Positions 1 through 8,049 of a stretch of 39,301 bases of DNA are shown here, in pieces; position 1 is the first letter of the stretch; every line of letters begins with the position of its first letter. The notes under the pieces were generated by a model, which ran no database searches, had not been told where the DNA came from, and saw nothing but the letters and a program-made list of their open reading frames with translations. Source of the stretch: Pontibacillus marinus BH030004 = DSM 16465 (GTDB lineage Bacteria > Bacillota > Bacilli > Bacillales > BH030062). The position numbers and the translations under genes were made by a program. The stretch lies in assembly GCF_000425225.1 (NCBI RefSeq), contig NZ_KE384331.1, forward strand, positions 151,508 to 190,808, written 5' to 3'.

Positions 1-81
1 ACGCACTTTATCTCGAAGCCAAGTCTTCCACAATAGGGGGTTTTCCCGGAACAACACTCAACTTTGAATAGACAAAACAAA

Positions 82-107
82 AAAGCTCTCTAATAAAAGA
101 GAGCTTT
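82..107 (-). terminator. Rho-independent terminator of cls
   Basis: A 9-bp inverted repeat (AAAGCTCTC / GAGAGCTTT) with an 8-nt loop is followed on the minus strand by a T-rich run. It overlaps the cls stop codon. Confidence 0.85.
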
Positions 108-1617
108 ACAATAACGGTGATAATAATCGTGAAGTTGATTCCATCATTCGTTTCCATATTGGTCTTTTTCGGAACGTTTCAAGGACGATTTCTTCTGAGC
201 ATGCTAAATCATTTAAGTAATCATTTACGAGCGTGTGGGTACTCTTTGTGCGGTATAAGAACGCATTTACTTCAAAGTTCAAGTGGAAACTTCTCATGTC
301 CATATTGGAAGTACCAATGGAAGCTAATTCATTATCAACGATCATGATTTTTCCATGCATGAAACCTTCCTTATAAGCAAAGACCTTAATCCCTGCTTCC
401 AATAGCTCTGTAAAATAAGAACGAGATGCATAATAAACAATCCGTTTATCCGGGCGATTGGGCACGAGGATCCTAACGTCAATGCCACTTAATGCTGCTA
501 CTTTTAACGCTTCTAAAATATCATCATCGGGTATAAAGTATGGAGAAGCAATCCAAATTGAATGCTTAGCCGAGACAATCATGGAAAAGAAGACATGCTT
601 AATAACTTCCCATTCATTATCAGGTCCACTCGCAAGCATTTGGACCCCACCTAAACCATCATAATCAACCAGACTTGGTGATAAATACTCTGAGGTTAAG
701 TGAGCATCGCCAGTCATGTAATACCAGTCTTGCAAGAAGATCAGTTGCAAACTTCTAACTGACTCCCCTTTGACATATAAGTGCGTATCGCGCCAAAAAC
801 CAAAGTAAGTGTGCCGTCCTAAATATTCATCTCCAACATTTAATCCCCCGACAAAAGCAGCATCACCATCAACCACTACGATTTTTCTATGATTCCGAAA
901 GTTAATCTTGTTGTTTAAAAACGGCAATCGCACAGGAGAGAATGGTACAACTTCTACCCCAGCTTCTTTCATTTCTTGTTTGTAGTCGTTTGATAATTTC
1001 CAACTACCTACTGCATCATATAAAAATCGTACCTTAACACCTTCTTGAGCTTTTTCAATCAGAATGTCTTTAATCTCTTTACCAATTTCATCATGACGGA
1101 CAATATAATATTCCATATGAATGTGATGCTTGGCTTTCCGTAGTTCATGCAATATCCAACGGAATGTCTCTTCTCCATTTGTTAATACTTTTGTTTCTGT
1201 ATTAAACGTTATCGGAGAATGACCAAGTCGTTGAGCTAGACGAAACAAAAGCTTTTGGTGATCGCCCATTTGAGCCATTTGTTCATGCTCGATATGTTGA
1301 TCCCCTTCTATTTTGCGAAAGGCTTGCTCATCTAGCTCCCCTTTTTGTTGGAACATTTTCCGTTTACGATAGTTCTGACCAAATATAATGTAAAAGAAAA
1401 ATCCTACAATTGGAAAAGCAGCCAACACAAGAAGCCAGGTTAATGTCTGAGAAGGTTGACGATTCTCAAAGAAAATTAAAATCCCAATAAATACAGCAGA
1501 CATTGTAAAGAGAATGGAGATTGTTCCAAGGAGCCATCCCTGCCAATACTGTTGCGTTAAATATAAAGTTGTTAAAACAAGCGCTAGAAAAACTAAGACT
1601 TGTATCCGTTTGAACAT
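106..1617 (-). CDS. cls: Cardiolipin synthase (phospholipase D superfamily)
   Basis: Membrane enzyme that condenses two phosphatidylglycerol molecules into cardiolipin and glycerol. The 503-aa product has two hydrophobic segments at the N terminus (about residues 5-22 and 28-50, with a third near 60-80), then two PLD/HKD catalytic motifs: H243-x-K245-x4-D250 and H421-x-K423-x4-D428, each followed by the usual small-residue stretch (FVGG; SIGTSN). Length matches the Cls family of Bacillus (about 480-505 aa). It is a single-gene unit whose stop codon lies inside its own terminator hairpin. It sits downstream of mecA, where B. subtilis has coiA and pepF, so the neighbourhood has been rearranged. 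All catalytic residues are present; the call is firm. Confidence 0.95.
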   Translation of the reverse strand: MFKRIQVLVFLALVLTTLYLTQQYWQGWLLGTISILFTMSAVFIGILIFFENRQPSQTLTWLLVLAAFPIVGFFFYIIFGQNYRKRKMFQQKGELDEQAFRKIEGDQHIEHEQMAQMGDHQKLLFRLAQRLGHSPITFNTETKVLTNGEETFRWILHELRKAKHHIHMEYYIVRHDEIGKEIKDILIEKAQEGVKVRFLYDAVGSWKLSNDYKQEMKEAGVEVVPFSPVRLPFLNNKINFRNHRKIVVVDGDAAFVGGLNVGDEYLGRHTYFGFWRDTHLYVKGESVRSLQLIFLQDWYYMTGDAHLTSEYLSPSLVDYDGLGGVQMLASGPDNEWEVIKHVFFSMIVSAKHSIWIASPYFIPDDDILEALKVAALSGIDVRILVPNRPDKRIVYYASRSYFTELLEAGIKVFAYKEGFMHGKIMIVDNELASIGTSNMDMRSFHLNFEVNAFLYRTKSTHTLVNDYLNDLACSEEIVLETFRKRPIWKRMMESTSRLLSPLL

Positions 1618-1730
1618 AAGCGTGTTCCTTTCTTATAAAACCATACTTTTTAAGCTATATATATGTACGAATTAAATAAAATAATGTTCCTCTTACATTT
1701 TACATTCGTCTTTTATATTAACCAAGAAAA

Positions 1731-1760
1731 ACGCGGCAACCTTTTACTGGGTTGCCGCGT
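1731..1760 (-). terminator. Terminator of mecA
   Basis: A perfect 11-bp stem (ACGCGGCAACC / GGTTGCCGCGT) with an 8-nt loop, followed on the minus strand by TTTTT. Confidence 0.85.
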
Positions 1761-1771
1761 TTATTATTGCT

Positions 1772-2470
1772 TTACTTCTCTGGGAAGTAGTGACTTAGAT
1801 TGTTTAACGCATCGGTTGGGAATATGACTTTCCCATATTCGGCTAAGCGATGAACAGTTAATTGTGACTCATGACCAAATTCTAGAACTTGGCTTAGCAC
1901 ATTTTCTTGTTGCTCATCTGTTAATACACCATCAGGGAATTGTACGAATAAATAGTACGTTCCTTCATAATGATATAGTTGATCATCAACATAACTATTG
2001 TTTTGGAAGTAATGACTGAGCTGAATTACATGTTCGAAGTCTTCGAATCCGATCACAAACGATAAAGGTGCTGTACTTTCGGATTCAAGTTCTTCGCTTT
2101 CATCCTCTTCCTTACCTTCTTTTGATTTGCTTGATTCAGAATCTAACATAGCCTCAAGTTTTTCATCCATTGGCATATCAATGGTCTTACCATCCTCAGA
2201 TGGTAACTCTAGCTTATGTCCATCCTTAGAAATCTGGGCTTTGGTTACTACTATTTCTAGGCCTTTATCCATAGCCTGTACTTGAATCCATAATGGACCG
2301 TCTATATTAAAATCTTCTTCGTCGTTTACTTCATCCATCATCTGCCAGAAGAGCTGTTCACTTTTATCTCTGTTGTACCAGATCTCTTCACGGTCAAACC
2401 CACGATCTTCAATATCCATATAAGATACATAAAACTTCACGGTGTTTTCATTAATACGTTCGATTTCCAT
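1772..2470 (-). CDS. mecA: Adaptor protein MecA
   Basis: Adaptor that delivers ComK and other substrates to the ClpCP protease, and so controls competence and related development. The 232-aa product begins MEIERINENTVKFYVSY, the conserved MecA N-terminal substrate-binding region. A low-complexity acidic/serine linker (about residues 115-135) separates it from the C-terminal ClpC-binding domain. The start at 2470 is chosen over an in-frame start 57 nt upstream because GGGAG lies 8 nt before this ATG and homologues begin here. It keeps the B. subtilis neighbours yjbE and spx, although yjbE and mecA are divergent here. Confidence 0.93.
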   Translation of the reverse strand: MEIERINENTVKFYVSYMDIEDRGFDREEIWYNRDKSEQLFWQMMDEVNDEEDFNIDGPLWIQVQAMDKGLEIVVTKAQISKDGHKLELPSEDGKTIDMPMDEKLEAMLDSESSKSKEGKEEDESEELESESTAPLSFVIGFEDFEHVIQLSHYFQNNSYVDDQLYHYEGTYYLFVQFPDGVLTDEQQENVLSQVLEFGHESQLTVHRLAEYGKVIFPTDALNNLSHYFPEK

Positions 2471-2695
2471 TGAACTCGCTCCCTTCTGTTCGTTTATTTT
2501 AGGTGGAAGGGATAACTTCACCTTCATATCATTACCTCTTTACTATTCACCTTACCCTAATATGGGTAGTTTCAACCATTCGATGTGCTTCATGTTTGAT
2601 GTTCTTTGTTATTATTTTATGATACATGAAGGCATATTGAAAATAGAATTGCTCAATATGATGAAAAACAAACGAATGACCTACTTCAGTACTCC

Positions 2696-2724
2696 TTGAC
2701 ATCATTATCACCTTCGACTATATT
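2696..2724 (+). promoter_or_regulatory. Sigma-A promoter of the TerC/YjbE gene
   Basis: TTGACA (2696-2701), a 17-bp spacer and TATATT (2719-2724) form a near-consensus vegetative promoter. The predicted leader is about 84 nt and contains short dyads just after the start site (for example AGGC/GCCT around 2734-2750). I looked for the yybP-ykoY manganese riboswitch signature that precedes many TerC genes and did not recognise it. The 344-bp space between mecA and this gene holds nothing else I can name. Confidence 0.7.
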
Positions 2725-2814
2725 GAGAAAGTCGAGGCTATAATCGCCTAGAGTTAATTTAATATTGTATCTTATCTTACTTTCTTTGTCACTAGGGATT
2801 AGGAGGTTTTTTTC

Positions 2815-3480
2815 GTGGATTGGGAGATTATTCAGTCGATCCTTATCATCATCGGGATTGACATTGTGTTAGGTGGAGATAACGCCATTGTAATTGCATT
2901 GGCCAGTCGAAACCTACCAGAGCATCAACGCAACAAAGCAATATTCTGGGGAACAGGCTTAGCAATTGGTATTCGCGTGCTACTTACAGCAGTAGCTGTT
3001 TACTTATTACAGATTCCATTCTTAAGTCTAATCGGTGGTCTATTACTTATTTATATTGCAGTTAAGTTATTAACGGATCATGATGATGATCCAAATATCG
3101 AAGCTGGTGACAGTCTCATGAGTGCCATCAAAACGATTGTGTTTGCTGATCTTGTTATGGGATTTGATAATGTACTAGCCATTGCAGGTGCAGCACATGG
3201 TAACATTTGGTTAGTTGTAATTGGTCTACTTGTTTCTGTACCAATTATCATTTGGGGAAGTAAGTTAATTCTTACTCTTATGGAGAAGTTTCCTGTCTTG
3301 GTCTATATCGGTGCAGGAATTTTAGCATACACTGCTGCTGAAATGATTTTAGGGGAAAAGAATTTAGAGTCCTTTTTCCATGAATACGCATCTTTAGAGT
3401 GGATTATACCTATCGCAACCATTGGATTTGTACTTCTACTTGGATACTTCTTTAACAAACGTAGTACTAGTGAGGCTTAA
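2815..3480 (+). CDS. yjbE: TerC family membrane protein, YjbE-like
   Basis: Polytopic membrane protein of the TerC family, whose Bacillus members YjbE and YkoY are linked to manganese export and metalation of secreted proteins. The 221-aa product is almost wholly hydrophobic with about seven membrane segments. It carries the two TerC signature acidic motifs: GGDNAIVIA in the first helix region (about residues 21-29) and GFDNVLA (about 116-122). The GTG start at 2815 follows AGGAGG at 2801-2806 by 8 nt. Its position beside mecA and spx matches B. subtilis yjbE. The manganese role is family knowledge, not visible in the sequence. Confidence 0.88.
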   Translation: MDWEIIQSILIIIGIDIVLGGDNAIVIALASRNLPEHQRNKAIFWGTGLAIGIRVLLTAVAVYLLQIPFLSLIGGLLLIYIAVKLLTDHDDDPNIEAGDSLMSAIKTIVFADLVMGFDNVLAIAGAAHGNIWLVVIGLLVSVPIIIWGSKLILTLMEKFPVLVYIGAGILAYTAAEMILGEKNLESFFHEYASLEWIIPIATIGFVLLLGYFFNKRSTSEA

Positions 3481-3499
3481 ATTCTATTAATTTATGAAA

Positions 3500-3535
3500 A
3501 TGTCTAAGTGAAATGAGTCACTTAGGCATTTTTTT
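3500..3535 (+). terminator. Terminator of the TerC gene
   Basis: An 11-bp stem ATGTCTAAGTG / CACTTAGGCAT (one G-U pair) followed by seven T. Confidence 0.85.
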
Positions 3536-3570
3536 ATTTGGTTGATTATTTCACTAAATCCAAAACCATA

Positions 3571-3619
3571 AAAAACCACTGCAGCCCATACCTATGTAGG
3601 TGAAGGTGCAGTGGTTTTT
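3571..3619. terminator. Bidirectional terminator at the end of spx
   Basis: A 13-bp inverted repeat AAAAACCACTGCA / TGCAGTGGTTTTT gives T-runs on both strands. It ends immediately before the spx stop codon and also backs up the terminator of the convergent TerC gene. Confidence 0.85.
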
Positions 3620-3620
3620 A

Positions 3621-4016
3621 TTAGTTTACAAGACGCTGAGCTTCTTGTAGTTGGAAAGAACGTACTTTACGAGGTAGGAAGCGACGGATTTCGTCTTCGT
3701 TATATCCAACCTGTAAACGCTTTTCATCAACAATAATAGGTCGTCTAAGCAGACCCGGATGTTCTGTAATCATATCAAATAGATCTTTTAACGGAAGCTG
3801 ATCTAAATCAACATCCATCTTCTGAAATACTTTTGAACGCGTAGAGATAATTTCATCAGTACCGTCCTCTGTCATACGTAAAACTTCTTTAATCTCATCA
3901 ATAGACAATGGCTCCGAGAAGATGTTACGTTCTTGGAACGGAATGTCATGTTCCTCTAACCATGCTTTTGCTTTACGACATGATGTACAACTTGGAGAAG
4001 TATAAAGTGTTACCAT
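3621..4016 (-). CDS. spx: Global stress regulator Spx
   Basis: ArsC-fold transcription factor that binds the C-terminal domain of RNA polymerase alpha and redirects transcription under thiol or disulfide stress. The 131-aa product begins [16 protein letters not shown] with the redox switch C10-x-x-C13. Residues known to matter for alpha-CTD contact (R47 and G52) are present. The C terminus ends LVN, a small variation of the LAN tail recognised by ClpXP in B. subtilis. The start at 4016 is preceded by GAGGAG at 10 nt; an in-frame start six codons upstream lacks such support. A long palindrome overlaps its putative promoter. Neighbours yjbC and yjbE are as in B. subtilis. Confidence 0.95.
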   Translation of the reverse strand: MVTLYTSPSCTSCRKAKAWLEEHDIPFQERNIFSEPLSIDEIKEVLRMTEDGTDEIISTRSKVFQKMDVDLDQLPLKDLFDMITEHPGLLRRPIIVDEKRLQVGYNEDEIRRFLPRKVRSFQLQEAQRLVN

Positions 4017-4090
4017 ACAATCTTCACTCCTCAATTTTTTAAATTTATAAAATGTATTCTTTTAATCACTTATTAGATTAAAATAAATGT

Positions 4091-4124
4091 AATGTAGTTT
4101 CACTTAAATTAAGTATACTACATT
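4091..4124 (-). promoter_or_regulatory. Large operator-like palindrome over the spx promoter
   Basis: AATGTAGT - ttc - ACTTAA - A - TTAAGT - at - ACTACATT forms nested inverted repeats of 8 and 6 bp around one centre. A minus-strand -10 box TATACT (4112-4117) lies inside it; no good -35 is visible. It lies about 75 nt upstream of the spx start. The geometry suggests a dimeric repressor site. In B. subtilis spx is repressed by PerR and YodB, but I cannot assign the binder here. Confidence 0.5.
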
Positions 4125-4320
4125 TCCTCCAAAAACGATAGGTATAGATAAAAATATAATTTTTCTGTAACAAAACTTATACAAGGCCTAATATATATGT
4201 ACATTACCCCATTACCATTCTCAATAAACTTCTTTTTTTGATAAATCTCGACTTTTTATCTAACCTAATTGTTCTTTATTACGTATACGTAAAACATACC
4301 CTAAAGGTTTCAAAATAAAA

Positions 4321-4377
4321 TAAAGAAAACTTGCCGATTTGCTTCTTTGCTAAAATTTTATTCTTTCTTAACGTGCA
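4321..4377. repeat. Short, internally deleted copy of an interspersed element
   Basis: Shares its left end (taaagaaaacttgccgatt) and its right end (ttgctaaaattttat ... ttaacgtgca) with the longer copy at 25581-25713; the middle is missing. It lies against the minus-strand T-tract of the yjbC terminator. The rest of the 414-bp spx-yjbC gap is AT-rich and, apart from the spx palindrome, shows nothing I recognise. Confidence 0.6.
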
Positions 4378-4381
4378 AAAA

Positions 4382-4421
4382 AAACAAGCAGGAGACCTTA
4401 ATACCCGTCACCTGCTTGTTT
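4382..4421 (-). terminator. Terminator of yjbC
   Basis: An 11-bp stem AAACAAGCAGG / CCTGCTTGTTT with a T-run on the minus strand. Confidence 0.8.
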
Positions 4422-4430
4422 ACTTTTTTA

Positions 4431-5024
4431 TTATGCTTTTTCTGGTTCTTCTAAAGCATTGAGGATATCTTCCATCTCTCGGTCCTCATCAAGTGTTAAA
4501 ACTTCTTCTACAGGCTGGTAGGACTTTCCGTAGAGCTCTTTATCCTTGTACGTATGAATGGACTCATACATCTTTTTCATTTTCTCATAAATGGATTCTT
4601 CAGGTTCGTGTTCAGGGGACCAATAGAGGATTTCCATATGGTTCATTTCATTGGTTGCAAGGGAACGTCGTGAATAACCAATGGATTGTGCGTGTTCGAA
4701 CCCTTCTTTTTGGTAGAATCGGAGGCGTTTCTCAGTATCGGTATCATCATAATCAACCGGTTCGACCTCAAGGATAATAGGTTTTCCTTTAGCCTTCAGT
4801 TTTTCAATTAGTTGGTGTCCAATTCCCTGGCCTCGTGTTTTCGTAGAGACCCATACATAATCAATAAAGATAAAGGAATCGAACTCGGCGTACATGAGTA
4901 CATGATTTTCACTCTCATCTTTTCTGTACACATCGCCTTTTTCTTTTAGGAGCATTTCCATATGCTCACGTGACTTCATTTCCTCTACTGGGAAATACTT
5001 ATTCAGCTTCTCATACCAATTCAT
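4431..5024 (-). CDS. yjbC: GNAT family N-acetyltransferase, YjbC-like
   Basis: A 197-aa protein of the GCN5-related acetyltransferase fold; the substrate is unknown. The central part carries the acetyl-CoA loop signature as VSTKTRGQGIGHQLIEKL (about residues 62-79) and the late-domain RFYQKEGF motif (about 107-114). A charged, Glu-rich C-terminal extension follows. The start at 5024 is preceded by AAGGAG at 7 nt and replaces a longer in-frame start inside AT-rich DNA. In B. subtilis yjbC lies directly upstream of spx and can be co-transcribed with it. Here a terminator and about 400 bp separate them, so they are probably independent units. Confidence 0.85.
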   Translation of the reverse strand: MNWYEKLNKYFPVEEMKSREHMEMLLKEKGDVYRKDESENHVLMYAEFDSFIFIDYVWVSTKTRGQGIGHQLIEKLKAKGKPIILEVEPVDYDDTDTEKRLRFYQKEGFEHAQSIGYSRRSLATNEMNHMEILYWSPEHEPEESIYEKMKKMYESIHTYKDKELYGKSYQPVEEVLTLDEDREMEDILNALEEPEKA

Positions 5025-5185
5025 TGATCTACTCCTTTTTGTGTAGTCCTTATTATTATAACGAAAATTCACTCTTTTGTTAAATTTTAACCAGATATAT
5101 CAAATTCACGTCAACTATACCCAAACTTTTCATATACATAAACATAAGCTACAATAACATTAGATACATAAGGAGGCGATGATCC

Positions 5186-5413
5186 CTGAGTAACTTAATC
5201 TTGGATATGATGTTAGTCGGTCTTTCAATCATTGGATTAACAGCATTCTTAGCCGTAATCGTACAAGGAATTGGACAAGGACTATTTGGACGAAATCAAC
5301 AAGATGAATACCTCAGTAAATCGAGATCCTTTCAGACGCATTGGCGCGGAATTGGCGGAAAGAATCAGAACAAAAGCGCAAGCGCCCGTTTAGCAACGAA
5401 GGGACTGGACTGA
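5186..5413 (+). CDS. Small single-span membrane protein with a repeat-derived tail
   Basis: I do not recognise a family. The reading frame gives about 75 aa with one strongly hydrophobic segment (MLVGLSIIGLTAFLAVIVQG) followed by a polar tail. No ATG has a ribosome-binding site. AGGAGG at 5171-5176 lies 9 nt before an in-frame CTG at 5186, which I take as the start. The alternative in-frame TTG at 5201 is 24 nt away. The last 13 or 14 codons and the stop (NKSASARLATKGLD) are encoded by the left end of a palindromic repeat element, so the natural C terminus was probably replaced by insertion. The product may be real but truncated or extended. Confidence 0.5.
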   Translation: MSNLILDMMLVGLSIIGLTAFLAVIVQGIGQGLFGRNQQDEYLSKSRSFQTHWRGIGGKNQNKSASARLATKGLD

Positions 5414-5518
5414 GCCCGTAATACGATAAAGGAAACACGATGAACCTTGGTGAATCGATGTTGACTTATCGTACGGAGGCGAGGGAAGTCCATTCGTTGC
5501 TGGGCGCTGAAGCTGGAC
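5372..5518. repeat. Long palindromic interspersed element (GCGCAAGCGCC family)
   Basis: About 147 bp able to fold into one long hairpin. Outer arms are AGCGCCC (5381-5387) with GGGCGCT (5502-5508). Next come AGCAACGAA (5392-5400) with TTCGTTGCT (5493-5501), and inner arms ACGATAA (5423-5429) with TTATCGT (5466-5472). It is GC-richer than the surroundings. I recall similar elements scattered in Bacillaceae genomes but know no function. Partial relatives lie at 29651 and 27410. It fills most of the 232-bp gap before the DUF4015 gene. Confidence 0.7.
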
Positions 5519-5582
5519 TTATCCCCACTCTCATTAAAGAGTTAAACACAAGCTAGCAATTTTATAATTTCCTGACAGTGAT

Positions 5583-5621
5583 AAAAAGCCTACCACTTAA
5601 CTTTATAGTGGTAGGCTTTTT
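5583..5621. terminator. Bidirectional terminator of the DUF4015 gene
   Basis: A perfect 15-bp inverted repeat AAAAAGCCTACCACT / AGTGGTAGGCTTTTT, with T-runs on both strands. Confidence 0.88.
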
Positions 5622-5645
5622 CGTTTTTCATTATTTTATACTCGA

Positions 5646-6887
5646 TTATGATTCTTTATCTAAAGGTGTATAATCAACATTTTCCGAATAAGAGTTCAAT
5701 GGATTCCATAGCAAGAACTCTTGAATGCCATTTTCATTAAGGGCACGGATTTGAGCCTCCACATCATCTTTATCATAATATTTTGTAGGTTCATTATGAT
5801 ATAACCAAGGTGCACTAAAGTCTTGAATCCAAGGACGAGAAGTTGGTGGATCCTCAAGTTCACCTAAACGCTCGTTTTCAACCTTCGCATACTCTGTAAC
5901 CAAACGATAAGGCTCTTTATCAGGGAATGGGATACCAAAGTACGATGTCCAGTGTGACGGATAAATCATGGAAGATATTACGTCTACGTTTTTAGAGATT
6001 TTTGTGAAGTTTTGACCAATACCTGGTGCTTCAGGTATAGTCGCTGAATAACCAAAAATATCTACAGATACATCAACACCGTAATACTCTAATTCTTTTC
6101 TAGCATACTCAACAAAATCTGTAACAGCTGTTACTCGTTTTTGTACATCGTCTAATTCGAGATCTTTATATTTTCCTTGATCATAATTTAAAATGTCATC
6201 ACGTTTTTCGAATCCTTCTGGGAAACGAACATAATCAAATTGAATATCTTTAAAGCCCATTTTAGCAGCCATCTTAGCTACTTCCACGTTGTAGTCCCAA
6301 ACCTCTTTTAAGAATGGGTTTACAAAAGACTCACCTTTACCATTCTCCCAAACCTGGCCGTTCTTCGTGAACGAAAGATCTGGACGTTTCTTAGCTAATT
6401 TAGAATCCTTAAATACTACAACTCTAGCGATTGGATAAATATCATGCTTCTCTAATGTTTTTAATACTTCTTTAACATCTTTGATATAGTTAATGCCTAC
6501 ATCCTCATAAGGAGAACCTTCTTCAGGTTTAAATGTTAAAATGCCGGCATCTTCTTTAATATCAATAACCATACTGTTTAAATCTGTTTCATCAACCAGC
6601 TTCAATAACTTTTCAAAACGACTTCCACCCGCACTTGGACCAGTAACATAGATTCCTCTCACGGCTTCTGGATATTCAAAATCAAAACCAGAATCATAGA
6701 CAAAACGTGGTACTGGATCTGGTAGTTCTCTAGATTGAAGCTTCATTTGATTACCAGAATGAAAGACTACTTTTTGAACTTTCGCCTTTTCTTCATCTGA
6801 TTGTTTCGCTTCCGTATGTAACGGGTAAACAAGACTAATTAGGAGAATTCCTATGAGGGACAAAATCTTGAGTTGTTTTTTCTCCAT
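5646..6887 (-). CDS. Secreted putative glycoside hydrolase (DUF4015 type)
   Basis: A 413-aa protein with an N-terminal signal peptide or anchor (positive start MEKKQLK, hydrophobic core ILSLIGILLISLVYPL) and a long TIM-barrel-like domain. Landmarks are RGIYVTG near residue 79, SMVIDIKED near 106, VARVVVFKD-type strand ending FKD near 160, DIQFDYVRFPEG near 217 and DVSVDIFGYS near 275. These match my memory of the DUF4015 putative glycosyl hydrolase family. The acidic residues at the strand ends (DIKED, QFDYVRFPE) are plausible catalytic positions. The substrate is unknown, presumably a cell-wall or extracellular polysaccharide. It is monocistronic between opp and yjbC. Confidence 0.8.
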   Translation of the reverse strand: MEKKQLKILSLIGILLISLVYPLHTEAKQSDEEKAKVQKVVFHSGNQMKLQSRELPDPVPRFVYDSGFDFEYPEAVRGIYVTGPSAGGSRFEKLLKLVDETDLNSMVIDIKEDAGILTFKPEEGSPYEDVGINYIKDVKEVLKTLEKHDIYPIARVVVFKDSKLAKKRPDLSFTKNGQVWENGKGESFVNPFLKEVWDYNVEVAKMAAKMGFKDIQFDYVRFPEGFEKRDDILNYDQGKYKDLELDDVQKRVTAVTDFVEYARKELEYYGVDVSVDIFGYSATIPEAPGIGQNFTKISKNVDVISSMIYPSHWTSYFGIPFPDKEPYRLVTEYAKVENERLGELEDPPTSRPWIQDFSAPWLYHNEPTKYYDKDDVEAQIRALNENGIQEFLLWNPLNSYSENVDYTPLDKES

Positions 6888-7083
6888 ACACGCATCGACT
6901 CCTGAAATTTTTTTAGTTTAATTCCATTATAAAAGAGAACAAACACCTTTTGGGAAAGATTTTTAAATTTTTCCTTATCTGTATAAAAAATAAGCCCTTT
7001 TACTTAACTCTATGTTCTGTTCGATCTAACTTTACCACTATTTTCAAAGACAAAACCTAAATATGGAAATACAACGTGTAAAA

Positions 7084-7114
7084 TAAGCCTCACCTTAAGA
7101 AAAGATGAGGCTTA
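7084..7114 (-). terminator. Terminator of the opp operon
   Basis: TAAGCCTCA / TGAGGCTTA stem just after oppF, followed on the minus strand by TTTTAC. Confidence 0.75.
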
Positions 7115-7119
7115 CATTA

Positions 7120-8049
7120 TTATTTAATTTCTTTTTTATACTGTTCAAATTCTTTTGTTGTACACAGTACCCAGTGGCCTTCATTCACTTCACGGAATTC
7201 AGGCTCTTCACTTGTATCATGCTTAGATGGATCATAGTTGAAACGTTGGCGGTTACGCTCATAGTCAGGATCAGGTAAAGGAATCGCAGATAAAAGAGAT
7301 TGCGTATAAGGGTGCATTGGGTTCTTATACAGCTCATCACTATCTGCTACCTCAACAAGTCTACCAAAGTACATTACACCAATACGGTCAGAGATGTATT
7401 TTACCATGGATAAGTCGTGAGCGATAAACAGGTACGTTAACTCCTTTTCTTGCTGAAGCTTTTTCAATAAGTTAACAACCTGCGCCTGAATGGATACGTC
7501 CAATGCAGAAATTGGCTCATCCGCAATAATAAAGTCAGGATCTACAGCCAATGCACGTGCAATACCAATACGCTGGCGCTGACCACCACTGAACTCGTGT
7601 GGGTAACGCTGTGCGTGCTCTTTATTTAGACCAACTGTTTCAAGTAATTCTTGAACTCTAGCCTTTCGAGCGTTTTGGTCTTTCGCAAGTCCATGAATAT
7701 CTAATCCCTCTGCAATGATATCTTCAACTGTCATACGAGGGTTAAGGGATGCATATGGATCTTGGAAAATCATCTGCATTTTCTGATTAAATTTCTTCAT
7801 TTCATCACGGTTTTTCTTTCCGTGTACATTCTCACCATCAAATAAAACTTCTCCGTCTGTAGCGTCATAAAGGCGAATAATCGTACGACCTGTTGTAGAT
7901 TTACCGCAACCAGACTCACCTACAAGTCCGAACGTTTCCCCTTTATAAATGTCGAATGTCAGACCATCAACAGCTTTAACGACACTATTACGACCCGTTT
8001 TAAAATGTTGTTTTAAGTCTTTAATTTCTACTAATTTTTCCTGGCTCAT
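7120..8049 (-). CDS. oppF: Oligopeptide ABC transporter ATP-binding protein OppF
   Basis: One of the two cytoplasmic ATPases of the oligopeptide importer. The 309-aa product carries Walker A GESGCGKSTTG (about residues 43-53), a Q-loop in QMIFQDPYASLNPR, the ABC signature FSGGQRQR, Walker B FIIADEP and a switch histidine in LFIAHDLSM. The C-terminal oligopeptide-transporter extension (HPYTQSLLSAIP) is typical of OppF/DppF. Its start overlaps the oppD stop by 4 nt, so the two are translationally coupled. It is the last gene of the operon, followed by a terminator. Confidence 0.94.
   Translation of the reverse strand: MSQEKLVEIKDLKQHFKTGRNSVVKAVDGLTFDIYKGETFGLVGESGCGKSTTGRTIIRLYDATDGEVLFDGENVHGKKNRDEMKKFNQKMQMIFQDPYASLNPRMTVEDIIAEGLDIHGLAKDQNARKARVQELLETVGLNKEHAQRYPHEFSGGQRQRIGIARALAVDPDFIIADEPISALDVSIQAQVVNLLKKLQQEKELTYLFIAHDLSMVKYISDRIGVMYFGRLVEVADSDELYKNPMHPYTQSLLSAIPLPDPDYERNRQRFNYDPSKHDTSEEPEFREVNEGHWVLCTTKEFEQYKKEIK

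Noticed and set aside
1-81. Possible gene end at the window start
   Set aside because: No frame with recognisable coding character on either strand; too short to judge.
2725-2814. yybP-ykoY manganese riboswitch ahead of the TerC gene
   Set aside because: Expected by family, but the conserved core sequences were not found in the short leader; only small dyads are present.
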